DNA from: Bradyrhizobium sp. Y36
GTDB lineage: Bacteria; Pseudomonadota; Alphaproteobacteria; Rhizobiales; Xanthobacteraceae
Direction: 5' to 3'
DNA: 64,000 bases
NCBI RefSeq assembly: GCF_002531575.1
Contig: NZ_NWTI01000017.1
Location: forward strand, 62,001 to 126,000
This document shows positions 1 to 7,574 of this stretch, one piece after another. A program made the translations under genes and the position numbers. Each line of letters begins with the position of its first letter. The stretch's first letter is position 1. Under the pieces are notes generated by a model that worked only from the letters and a program-made list of their open reading frames with translations, was not told the DNA's origin and ran no database searches.

Positions 1-1116
1 CATGGCGATGATCTCGATCGCCTGCCCGGTCTGGCTCAGCGACGTGCCGGCGAACACCGAGACGAGGTCAGGATAGCCGATCGCGACCGCCAGCGACGAG
101 TTCTTGGTGAGATTGAGGTACTGGTTGGTCAACGGCGGCACGATGACGCGCATGGCCTGCGGCACCACGATCAGCCGCAGCGTGTTGCCGCGGCTGAGCC
201 CCAGTGACGATCCCGCCTCCATCTGACCCTTGTGGACCGACAGGATGCCGGCGCGCACGATTTCGGCGATGAAGGCAGCGGTATAGGTCGACAGCGCCAG
301 CGTCAGTGCCACGAATTCCGGAATGATCCGCGAGCCGCCGGCGAAGTTGAACCCCTTGAGCTGCGGCAGCTCGAAGGTGAACGGCAAGCCGGTCAGCAGC
401 ATGGTGGCGAGCGGCAAGCCGATCAGAAGACCCAGCACATAGGGCCAGATCCGGATCACCTGCCCCCGCTGAAACAGTGCGCGCCGGGCATGATAGCGCA
501 AGGCCAGGGCCGCGACGACGCCGAACGCCAGCACCGCCAGGAATGGCTCCAAGCCGCTGCCGCCAATCGGGCTCGGAACGACGAGACCGCGATTGCTGAG
601 GAAGACGATGCCGAGCAGCGAGATGCTCTGGCGTGGATTGGGCAAGGCCGCAAGCACCGCCAGGTACCAGAACAGGATCTGGAACAGCAGCGGCAGGTTA
701 CGGATGATCTCGACATAGATCTCGCCGACGCGCGACAACAGCCAGTTCGGCGACAGCCGGCACAGCGCGACGACGAAGCCGATCACAGTGGCGAAGAAGA
801 TGCCCACCACCGAGACCACGAGCGTGTTGAGGAGCCCGACCACGAAGACGCGCAGGAACGTGTCCGAGCCGGTATAGGGGATCAGGGTCTGATTGACGTC
901 GAACCCGGCATTGTTCCTGAGGAAGCCGAAGCCGGCGGCGATGTGCTGGTTCTCGAGGTTGGCGCGGGCATTGGAGACGATCTCATAGCCGATCCAGCCC
1001 AGGATCGCCGCGAAGGCAAACTGGACGGCGACGCCGTTCCAGCCTGCCTTGCCGCCCAGAATGCGCCTGATCTTCAGGGCGATCTGGGGCGGCGGTTTTC
1101 GGGCCTCGGTGCTCAT
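1..1116 (-). CDS. aapQ: General L-amino acid ABC transporter permease (AapQ), 3' end cut by window
   Basis: Inner-membrane permease of the Aap (general L-amino acid) ABC importer, which passes amino acids delivered by AapJ through the membrane. The reverse strand reads from the ATG at 1116 without a stop to base 1 (372 codons), so the C terminus lies outside the window; AapQ proteins are about 400 residues. Visible are the N-terminal membrane segment, the long periplasmic insertion typical of AapQ (around FDVNQTLIPYTGSDTF), and a stretch near the window edge ending in TSLSQTGQAIEII, close to the C-terminal permease core. It lies 24 bp downstream of aapJ on the same strand, the standard aapJ-Q-M-P order, so aapM and aapP should follow outside the window. 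Identification is by family resemblance; the operon order supports it. Confidence 0.9.
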   Translation of the reverse strand, partial: MSTEARKPPPQIALKIRRILGGKAGWNGVAVQFAFAAILGWIGYEIVSNARANLENQHIAAGFGFLRNNAGFDVNQTLIPYTGSDTFLRVFVVGLLNTLVVSVVGIFFATVIGFVVALCRLSPNWLLSRVGEIYVEIIRNLPLLFQILFWYLAVLAALPNPRQSISLLGIVFLSNRGLVVPSPIGGSGLEPFLAVLAFGVVAALALRYHARRALFQRGQVIRIWPYVLGLLIGLPLATMLLTGLPFTFELPQLKGFNFAGGSRIIPEFVALTLALSTYTAAFIAEIVRAGILSVHKGQMEAGSSLGLSRGNTLRLIVVPQAMRVIVPPLTNQYLNLTKNSSLAVAIGYPDLVSVFAGTSLSQTGQAIEIIAM

Positions 1117-1140
1117 GCCGCCGCCAGCGGATCAGAGCGA

Positions 1141-2157
1141 TCAGCGGATCGGCGGCGCGTACTGAAGACCGCCCTTGTTCCAGAGATTGTTGAGCCCACG
1201 ATTGATGGCGAGCGGCGAGCCCGCGCCGACGTTGCGATCGAACACTTCGCCGTAATTGCCGACCGCCTTCACGATCCGCACCACCCAGTCCTTGGTCAGG
1301 CCGAGCTGTTCGCCGAAATTGCCGTCGGTGCCGAGGACGCGCTTCAGCTCGGGATTTTCCAGCTTCGCCTTCTCGTCGACGTTCTTCGAGGTCACGCCGA
1401 GCTCTTCGGCGGTGACCATCGCGAACAGCGTCCATTTCACGATGTCGAACCACTGGTCGTCGCCGTGGCGCACCATCGGGCCGAGCGGCTCCTTCGAAAT
1501 GATCTCGGGCAGCACCATATGGTCGTTGGGATTGGCGAGCTTCAGCCGGTTGGCATAGAGGCCGGACTGGTCGGTGGTGAAGACGTCGCAGCGCCCGGCT
1601 TCATAGGCCTTGACGGTCTCGTCGTTGGTGGCGAACGCGATCACCTCGTACTTCATGTTGTTGGCCTTGAAGTAGTCGGCGAGATTCTGCTCGGTGGTCG
1701 TGCCGGTCTGCACGCAGACCGAGGCGCTGTTGAGCTCGAGCGCCGAATTCACCTTGAGCGACTTCTTCACCATGAAGCCCTGCCCGTCATAATAGGTCAC
1801 GCCGGTGAAGTTGGCACCGAGCGAGGTGTCGCGCGAGATGGTCCAGGTGGTGTTGCGCGAGAGCACGTCGATCTCGCCGGATTGCAGCGCGGTGAAGCGG
1901 TCCTTGGCCGACAGCGGCACATACTTGACCTTGCTCGGATCGTTGAAGATCGCCCCGGCGATGGCGCGGCAGACGTCGACATCGATACCGGTCCAGTTGC
2001 CCTTGTCGTCGGGCGAGGAGAAGCCCGGCAGGCCCTGGCTGACGCCGCAGGACAGCATGCCCCGGTCCTTGACGGTCTTGAGCGTTTGCGCATCGGCGGC
2101 TTGGGCGGAGAGGCCGGCGGCGAGAGCAAGGGTGAGAGCCAGGGTTACGCGTTTCAT
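1141..2157 (-). CDS. aapJ: Periplasmic general L-amino acid-binding protein (AapJ)
   Basis: Substrate-binding protein (SBP_bac_3 family) that captures a broad range of L-amino acids in the periplasm for the AapQMP transporter. The 338-residue product begins with a signal peptide (positively charged MKR, then a hydrophobic stretch ending in SAQAADAQ, about residues 1-24) and then the family-typical LKTVKDRGMLSCGVSQGLPG. The middle DRFTALQSGEIDVLSRNTTW is a typical binding-lobe segment. I chose the MKRV start at 2157 over the ATG 18 bp upstream because it places the signal peptide at the N terminus. It is the first gene of the aap operon and reads away from metC, so its promoter must lie in 2158-2550. 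Length matches the family. Confidence 0.93.
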   Translation of the reverse strand: MKRVTLALTLALAAGLSAQAADAQTLKTVKDRGMLSCGVSQGLPGFSSPDDKGNWTGIDVDVCRAIAGAIFNDPSKVKYVPLSAKDRFTALQSGEIDVLSRNTTWTISRDTSLGANFTGVTYYDGQGFMVKKSLKVNSALELNSASVCVQTGTTTEQNLADYFKANNMKYEVIAFATNDETVKAYEAGRCDVFTTDQSGLYANRLKLANPNDHMVLPEIISKEPLGPMVRHGDDQWFDIVKWTLFAMVTAEELGVTSKNVDEKAKLENPELKRVLGTDGNFGEQLGLTKDWVVRIVKAVGNYGEVFDRNVGAGSPLAINRGLNNLWNKGGLQYAPPIR

Positions 2158-2550
2158 GGGCTTTGGGCCTTTCAAAGTCGTCTCAAGGAACGTTGTCTCA
2201 GGATCGTCCCTGCCGGACCGGACATATCAACACCGGCCCTGCAAGAGTCATGCTGGAAAACCTTGCCGAACACCCGCCCATCCTGAGAGGCCATACCCTA
2301 ATCCCCGCCGCTGGCGCCCGCCCTTTTTTCCGGCTGCGGCGCAAGGTTCGGTCAGACGATGGATCGAAGGTCGCGGCAGGCCCCTCAACATGCGGCGACT
2401 GAATAGCACCCGCGCATCACAGAACGACTGGCTTGCCGGGTCAAGGGGTTGACGGGACTCTTCTGTGTTCTGTTATTAACGTCAGCGGCCTCTCGGCCGG
2501 CCCGCGGGCGCGACATCCGCTCACGGAAACGCGGTTTTGAAAGCAGACGC
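2158..2550. other. Divergent intergenic region between aapJ and metC
   Basis: A 393-bp stretch with no convincing gene; the frames that cross it are open by chance in GC-rich DNA. It must hold the promoters of aapJ (leftward) and metC (rightward). A sigma70-like pair is visible for metC (listed separately). I see no clear operator or riboswitch. Confidence 0.6.
2449..2478 (+). promoter_or_regulatory. Candidate sigma70-type promoter for metC
   Basis: TTGACG (2449-2454) and TTATTA (2473-2478) are separated by 18 bp and lie about 70 bp upstream of the chosen metC start. The spacing is acceptable and the segment is locally AT-rich. Seen in sequence only. Confidence 0.4.
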
Positions 2551-3735
2551 ATGGATTCCTCGCACCCCTCCCAGCAGCAGCCCGAGACCCGGCTGGTCAC
2601 CTCCGGCCGCGACACCAAGGCGCAGAAGGGGTTCGTCAATCCGCCGGTGTTCCACGGCTCGACCGTGCTCTATCCGACCGCCGAAGATCTGCACGCCCAT
2701 CGCGGTGAATTCACCTATGGCCGCCACGGTTCCCCCACCACCAAGGCGTTCCAGGAGACGCTGATGGCGCTGGAGGGGCCGCAATGCGTCGGCGTCGGCA
2801 TCGTCCCCTCGGGGCTGTCGGCGATCTCCACCACCTTGCTCTCGGTGTTGAAGACCGGCGACCACATCCTGGTCGTCGACAACATCTACCGGCCCTCGCG
2901 CAATTTCTGCAACGGCATGCTCGCCCGCTTCGGCGTCGAGACCACCTATTTCGACCCGCTGATCGGCACCGGCATCGACAAGCTATTCAAGCCGAACACG
3001 CGTGCGGTGCTGGTCGAGGCGCCGGGCTCGCAGTCGTTCGAGATGCCGGACATTCGCGCCATCGCCGAGGTCGCGCATGCGCGCGGCGCGCTCGTGATCG
3101 ACGACAACACCTGGGCGACGCCGCTCTTTCACCGCTCGCTCGACCAGGGCGTCGACATCAGCATGCAGGCCGCCACGAAATATATCGGCGGCCATTCCGA
3201 CATCATGTTCGGCACGATCTCGGCCAATGCCAAGACCTGGCCGATGGTTGCCGAAGGCATCCGCCTGCTCGGCGTCTGCGCAGGCCCCGACGACGTCTTT
3301 CTCGCGCTGCGCGGCCTGCGCACACTGTCGGTTCGGCTGGCGCAGCATCATCGGTCCGGCCTCGAGATGGCGCGCTGGCTCGCGAGCCGGCCCGAGGTCG
3401 CACGCGTGTTGCATCCGGGCCTGGAGAGCGATCCCGGTCACGCCATCTGGAAGCGCGACTTCACCGGCGCATCCGGACTGTTCAGCATCGTGCTGAAACC
3501 GGCGCCGCAGCAGGCCGTCGACACCATGCTCAACACGCTCAAGCTGTTCGGCATGGGCTTCTCCTGGGGCGGCTTCGAAAGCCTTGCGATTCCCTTCGAC
3601 TGCGACGCCTATCGCACGGCGACCAAGTGGTCGCCGGGTGGTCCGACCCTGCGCCTGCACATCGGGCTCGAGAACACCGACGATCTCAAGGCCGATCTCG
3701 ATCGCGGCTTTGCTGCCCTCAAAGCGGCAATGTGA
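2551..3735 (+). CDS. metC: Cystathionine beta-lyase, PLP-dependent
   Basis: Cys/Met-metabolism PLP enzyme (fold type I) that cleaves cystathionine to homocysteine, pyruvate and ammonia in methionine synthesis. The 394-residue protein has the substrate-loop start TRLVTSGRDTKAQKGFVNPP, the segment YGRHGSPT, and the PLP-binding lysine in MQAATKYIGGHSD (about K210). The C-terminal GFSWGGFESLAIP matches cystathionine beta-lyase rather than gamma-synthase. The start at 2551 was chosen because the family N terminus begins there; an in-frame GTG/TTG extension upstream has no family character. It stands alone, divergent from aapJ. Related enzymes (gamma-lyase, O-acetylhomoserine sulfhydrylase) share the fold, so the substrate is inferred from overall resemblance. 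Confidence 0.9.
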   Translation: MDSSHPSQQQPETRLVTSGRDTKAQKGFVNPPVFHGSTVLYPTAEDLHAHRGEFTYGRHGSPTTKAFQETLMALEGPQCVGVGIVPSGLSAISTTLLSVLKTGDHILVVDNIYRPSRNFCNGMLARFGVETTYFDPLIGTGIDKLFKPNTRAVLVEAPGSQSFEMPDIRAIAEVAHARGALVIDDNTWATPLFHRSLDQGVDISMQAATKYIGGHSDIMFGTISANAKTWPMVAEGIRLLGVCAGPDDVFLALRGLRTLSVRLAQHHRSGLEMARWLASRPEVARVLHPGLESDPGHAIWKRDFTGASGLFSIVLKPAPQQAVDTMLNTLKLFGMGFSWGGFESLAIPFDCDAYRTATKWSPGGPTLRLHIGLENTDDLKADLDRGFAALKAAM

Positions 3736-3889
3736 GCCTGCTCACAGGGCATTGCGCCTGCGCACGCGCCAACGTGCGCCGGGGAACGTGAGCCACCTGT
3801 AAACGTTAACGCCGACGCGCCAACAAAAAGTTTGATCCTCAAGCATTTGGCGCTAGCCTCACCAATCGACTCTAGTCCGGACACGGAGC

Positions 3890-5581
3890 ATGGGAACGTT
3901 GGTACTGCTCGATCTGATGGGCGGCGTGGCGCTGTTGCTGTGGGGCCTGCACATGGTCCACAGCGGCATTCTGCGCGCCTTCGGCCCCGACCTGCGGCGC
4001 TTGCTCGGCAAGGCGCTGAGCAACCGCGTCAGCGCCTTCGCCGCCGGCCTCGGGCTCACCGCCCTGCTCCAGAGCAGCACGGCAACCGCCTTGATCACCA
4101 GCTCGTTCGCGGCCGAGGGGCTCGTCAGCCTAGCGGCGGCGCTCGCCATCATGCTCGGGGCCAATGTCGGCACCACGCTGATCGTGCAGGTGCTGTCGTT
4201 CAACATCGCAGCCGTTGCCCCCGTGCTGTTCGTGCTGGGCCTCGTCGCCTTCCGCACCGGCCCGCGCTCGCGGATCAAGGACATCGGCCGCGTCTGCATC
4301 GGCCTCGGCCTGATGCTGCTCTCGCTGCACATCCTGCTCGACACGCTGGCACCGGCCGAGAACGCGCCAGGCGTGCGCGTCATGATGTCGGCCATCACCG
4401 GCGATCCTGTCCTGTGCATCGTCATCGCCGCCCTCGTCACCTGGGCGGTGCATTCGAGCGTCGCCAGCGTGCTCCTGATCATGTCGCTTGCCTATTCGCA
4501 GTTCATCACGCCCTACGCGGCCCTGGCCCTCGTGCTTGGCGCCAATCTCGGCAGCGCCATCAATCCCGTGTTCGAGGGTGCCAAGCGCGACGATGCCGCA
4601 AGCTATCGCCTGCCGGTCGGCAATCTCGTCAACCGCGTGGTCGGGATTGCGCTCGTCCTGCCTTTCCTCGGCACCATCGCCGAGCACATGCACGCCTGGC
4701 AGCCCGATCTCGCCAGGATGACGGCGGCTTTCCACATCGCCTTCAATGTCGGCACGGCCGTCGTCTTCATCGGCCTGCTCGACGTCATGTCGCGCCTGCT
4801 CACCCGCCTGCTGCCGGATCGCGTGCAGGAGGCCGACCCGGCCCGGCCGCGCTATCTGGACGAGACCGCGCTGGAGACGCCGTCGCTGGCGCTCGCCGAC
4901 GCCGCCCGCGAGACGCTGCGCATGGGCGATCTCGTCGAGGTGATGCTGCGCAAGGTGATGGCCGCGATGATGACGGGCGACCGTGCGCTGGTCGACCAGG
5001 TCTCCAAGATGGACAATTTCGTCGACGGTCTCGACGAGGCCATCAAGCTCTACGTGACCAAGCTGATGCGGGGCAGCCTCGACGAGAGCGAAGGACGGCG
5101 CGCGATGGAGATCATCTCCTTCGCCATCAACCTCGAACACATCGGCGACATCATCGACAAGAGCCTGAGCGAGCTCGCCACCAAGAAGATCAAGCGGCGC
5201 TTCCAGTTCTCGGCGGAAGGGGCCGACGAGCTCGCCGCCTTCCACAAGCGCACGATGGACTCGCTGCGGATCGCCTTCGGCGTCTTCATGTCGGGCGATG
5301 CCAACGAGGCGCGCAAGCTGCTGGTGGAGAAGACCGCGCTGCGCAACACCGAGCTCGCCGCGGTCGAGCGGCATCTGGACCGCCTGCGCGAGGGCCGACC
5401 CGAAACCATCGAAACCACGTCACTGCATCTCGACGTGCTGCGCGACCTCAGGCGCATCCATTCGCACATCTGCTCGGTCGCCTATCCCGTGCTGGACGCG
5501 GCCGGCGTGCCCTATCGCAGGACCGAGACGGAGACGGCCGCCTTGCCCGCGTCGGGTGCGGCCCCGGCAGTGCCGCGCTAG
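3890..5581 (+). CDS. Na/Pi cotransporter family protein (NptA/YjbB type)
   Basis: Inner-membrane sodium/phosphate cotransporter-like protein of 563 residues. The N-terminal half carries two Na_Pi_cotrans repeats with the diagnostic motifs GLTALLQSSTAT and LGANVGTTL (first repeat) and VHSSVASVLL and LGANLGSAINP (second repeat). The C-terminal 200 or so residues form a PhoU-like helical domain (AIKLYVTKLMRGSLDESEG, ISFAINLEHIGDIIDKSL). The start at 3890 follows GGAG at 3884-3887. It is flanked by unrelated genes and converges with the next operon only 7 bp away. Bacterial members can export phosphate rather than import it; direction cannot be read from sequence. Confidence 0.9.
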   Translation: MGTLVLLDLMGGVALLLWGLHMVHSGILRAFGPDLRRLLGKALSNRVSAFAAGLGLTALLQSSTATALITSSFAAEGLVSLAAALAIMLGANVGTTLIVQVLSFNIAAVAPVLFVLGLVAFRTGPRSRIKDIGRVCIGLGLMLLSLHILLDTLAPAENAPGVRVMMSAITGDPVLCIVIAALVTWAVHSSVASVLLIMSLAYSQFITPYAALALVLGANLGSAINPVFEGAKRDDAASYRLPVGNLVNRVVGIALVLPFLGTIAEHMHAWQPDLARMTAAFHIAFNVGTAVVFIGLLDVMSRLLTRLLPDRVQEADPARPRYLDETALETPSLALADAARETLRMGDLVEVMLRKVMAAMMTGDRALVDQVSKMDNFVDGLDEAIKLYVTKLMRGSLDESEGRRAMEIISFAINLEHIGDIIDKSLSELATKKIKRRFQFSAEGADELAAFHKRTMDSLRIAFGVFMSGDANEARKLLVEKTALRNTELAAVERHLDRLREGRPETIETTSLHLDVLRDLRRIHSHICSVAYPVLDAAGVPYRRTETETAALPASGAAPAVPR

Positions 5582-5588
5582 CGCCTGC

Positions 5589-5927
5589 TCAGCGCTCCAG
5601 CGTCTTCGACGCCTTGCCGCGGTTCTTGAGGATCAGCATGATGTTGCGGATATAGATCACCGTCGCCAGCGATTGTCCGAGGATGATGACCGGCTCGCGC
5701 TTGACGACGCCGTAGACCAGCGTCATCAGCCCGCCGCCCATCGAGCAGAACCAGAACGCCATCGGCACCACGCTGTTGCCGGCGCGCTCGCTCGCGATCC
5801 ACTGCACCAGGAAGCGCGCAGTGAAGAACAGCTGCGCGACGAGGCCGAATGCCAGCCAGAAATCGAACTTGGCGACGAAGACGTCGTAGAGATAGTTGCT
5901 CAACGCCTGACCGTATTGGATGATCAT
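5589..5927 (-). CDS. LAB_N-domain small membrane protein (RgtF-like)
   Basis: A 112-residue protein matching the lipid-A-disaccharide synthase N-terminal domain family (LAB_N), small integral membrane proteins found beside polyprenyl-phosphate glycosyltransferases. Landmarks are FDFWLAFGLVAQLFFTARF, VQWIASERAGNSVVP and FWFCSMGGGLMTLVYGV, giving three hydrophobic segments. Its start overlaps the stop of the upstream GT2 gene by 4 bp, indicating translational coupling. In Rhizobium leguminosarum a comparable pair (RgtE/RgtF) makes dodecaprenyl-phosphate galacturonic acid for LPS core decoration; that role here is inference from arrangement, not proof. Confidence 0.8.
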   Translation of the reverse strand: MIIQYGQALSNYLYDVFVAKFDFWLAFGLVAQLFFTARFLVQWIASERAGNSVVPMAFWFCSMGGGLMTLVYGVVKREPVIILGQSLATVIYIRNIMLILKNRGKASKTLER

Positions 5928-6682
5928 GCGTTCACCTCAGTCACTTCTGGTGTCGGCTTCTTGCGACGGATCAGCCACCACACGCCAACAAGATCCATGA
6001 TTCCGATCCACAGCCGGTCGAAGAAGCCGTAGTTCGACACGCCGGAATGGCGCGGCCGGTCGATCACGTCGACATAGGCGATGTCGTAGCCTTCGCGGCG
6101 GACCAGCGCCGGCAGGAAGCGATGCAGCCCGTCGAAATAGGGCATCATCAGGAAAACCTCGCGCCGGAACGCCTTGAGCCCGCAGCCGGTATCCCGCGTG
6201 CCGTCCTTCAGGATGGCATTGCGGACGCCGTTCGCCACGCGCGACTGGAATTTCTTGAAGCCGGTATCCTTGCGTCCGATGCGCTGCCCTGCAGCGAGGC
6301 CGACGCGCCCTGCTCCCTTCTCGACCGCGGCGATCAGGTCGGGCAGAAAGGCCGGATTGTTCTGGCCGTCGCCGTCGAGGGTTGCCACGATCGCCCCGCG
6401 CGCCGCGCGCACGCCGCTGCGCACGGCCGCGGATTGGCCGCCCGATCTGGCATGGCGGAGCTGGCGCAAATTGCCCCGTTGCGCCATGAGCGCCGCGAGT
6501 CGTTCGCCAGTCGCATCGGTCGAGCCGTCGTTGACGTAGATGATCTCGTAGGCCCAGCGACCATCGAGCGCCGCGCCGATCTCCGCGATCAGCGGCGCGA
6601 TGTTGTCGGCTTCGTTGCGTACGGGAACGACGATGGAAACCGAAGGCTGGGACGTCGACAAATCAAAGCTCGTGGTTGGCAT
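5924..6682 (-). CDS. Family 2 glycosyltransferase, polyprenyl-phosphate sugar synthase
   Basis: GT2 enzyme (252 aa) of the dolichyl/undecaprenyl-phosphate sugar synthase class, which transfers a sugar from a nucleotide donor to a polyprenyl phosphate on the cytoplasmic face. The catalytic region is clear: IVVPVRNEADN, VNDGSTD (about residues 50-56) and the DxD motif DGDGQ (about 103-107), followed by DTGCGLKAFRREVF. A single hydrophobic segment (IGIMDLVGVWWLI) near the C terminus could anchor it. It sits between a PAP2 phosphatase and a LAB_N gene and four genes from an ArnT-like transferase, so it probably makes the lipid-linked donor for that transferase. Sugar identity (galacturonate, mannose or other) is not readable. 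Confidence 0.87.
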   Translation of the reverse strand: MPTTSFDLSTSQPSVSIVVPVRNEADNIAPLIAEIGAALDGRWAYEIIYVNDGSTDATGERLAALMAQRGNLRQLRHARSGGQSAAVRSGVRAARGAIVATLDGDGQNNPAFLPDLIAAVEKGAGRVGLAAGQRIGRKDTGFKKFQSRVANGVRNAILKDGTRDTGCGLKAFRREVFLMMPYFDGLHRFLPALVRREGYDIAYVDVIDRPRHSGVSNYGFFDRLWIGIMDLVGVWWLIRRKKPTPEVTEVNA

Positions 6683-6727
6683 TGGCCTGCCCCAGCGGAA
6701 CCAAGGGTCCCCGGCAGGCAGCCGCTT

Positions 6728-7573
6728 TTATGGGGCGGATGCCCCGTGGGCAACCCTTTTGAGGCGCCCCGAGACCGCCCCGGGAAGCGGCACGATGGTG
6801 CCGTCGGCACGGATGGCAAAACCCAGCCGCCGGGCTGCGAACCAATAGCGGACCGCCATTGCGCCGACCATGCCGACCAGGGCGCCGGCCACGACGTCGC
6901 TCGGGTGATGCGCGAGCAGCACCAGGCGGGTCAACACGATCACGATTGCGTAAGTGAACATGAACACGCGCAGGCGCGGCCACAGCGCCGAGACCGCAAA
7001 CGCCAGCGCGAACGCTGCCACAGCGTGGCCCGACGGCAGGCTGGCATAGGCGCCGCTCCCCTCGAACGGCACGAAGTTGAAGGGGTTGGCCTTGCCGCCG
7101 ACAAACGGACGTCCGCGCCCGATGATGTATTTCAGGATCTCCGCGGCGAGCGCCGACACGGCAATCGACAGAAACAGGAATTGCACGCGCGTGCCGAGCC
7201 CGAGCAGCAGCGCGCGCCGTGTGCCGTGCAGCCCTGCCGCAACGAGCGCCAGCACCACAAGCGCAGCGCCCAGCGCGATGAGCAGGTACTCGTCCTTGCC
7301 GAAATCGGTGAGGATGCGGATCGGCCACAGGCCCGGCGTGCCGCGCGCCGGCATCAGCTGGATCTCGGTCTGGTCGAAGGCGACCATCAGCACGATGACG
7401 AGGGCCGCCCCCGCCGCGCTGAGCCACAGCGAATGCCGCGCCAGCTTTCGGGCGGCCGCGGCGCGGCGCGAATGCGACGGCGTGCGCACGAGCTGGGCCA
7501 GCGCTCGGCCCGACACGGCGAGCAATTGGGCGGGATAGAACGGGCGCGGCGCGGGGCTGGTCGTGACAGGCAT
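6728..7573 (-). CDS. PAP2-family membrane phosphatase
   Basis: A 281-residue membrane protein with all three PAP2 active-site motifs: KYIIGRGRPF (K148 to P156), SLPSGHA (residues 179-184) and RLVLLAHHPSD (R216 to D226). Five or six hydrophobic segments surround them. Members hydrolyse lipid phosphates such as undecaprenyl pyrophosphate, phosphatidylglycerol phosphate or lipid A phosphates (LpxE/LpxF). Because it lies in an operon with lipid-linked sugar synthesis and an ArnT-like transferase, lipid A dephosphorylation or polyprenyl-phosphate recycling are the likeliest jobs. The start at 7573 (MPVTTS) was chosen because the longer reading runs 38 residues into the upstream gene without family character. 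Confidence 0.85.
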   Translation of the reverse strand: MPVTTSPAPRPFYPAQLLAVSGRALAQLVRTPSHSRRAAAARKLARHSLWLSAAGAALVIVLMVAFDQTEIQLMPARGTPGLWPIRILTDFGKDEYLLIALGAALVVLALVAAGLHGTRRALLLGLGTRVQFLFLSIAVSALAAEILKYIIGRGRPFVGGKANPFNFVPFEGSGAYASLPSGHAVAAFALAFAVSALWPRLRVFMFTYAIVIVLTRLVLLAHHPSDVVAGALVGMVGAMAVRYWFAARRLGFAIRADGTIVPLPGAVSGRLKRVAHGASAP

Positions 7574-7574
7574 C

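Noticed and set aside
232..2286. Long plus-strand open frame (684 codons) across aapQ/aapJ
   Set aside because: It runs antisense to two convincing transporter genes, its product is Asp/Arg/His/Gln-rich without any family sign, and such frames are common opposite GC-rich genes.
3832..5655. 607-codon open frame overlapping the phosphate transporter
   Set aside because: Out-of-frame shadow of the Na/Pi cotransporter; Arg/His/Ala-rich with no sense.
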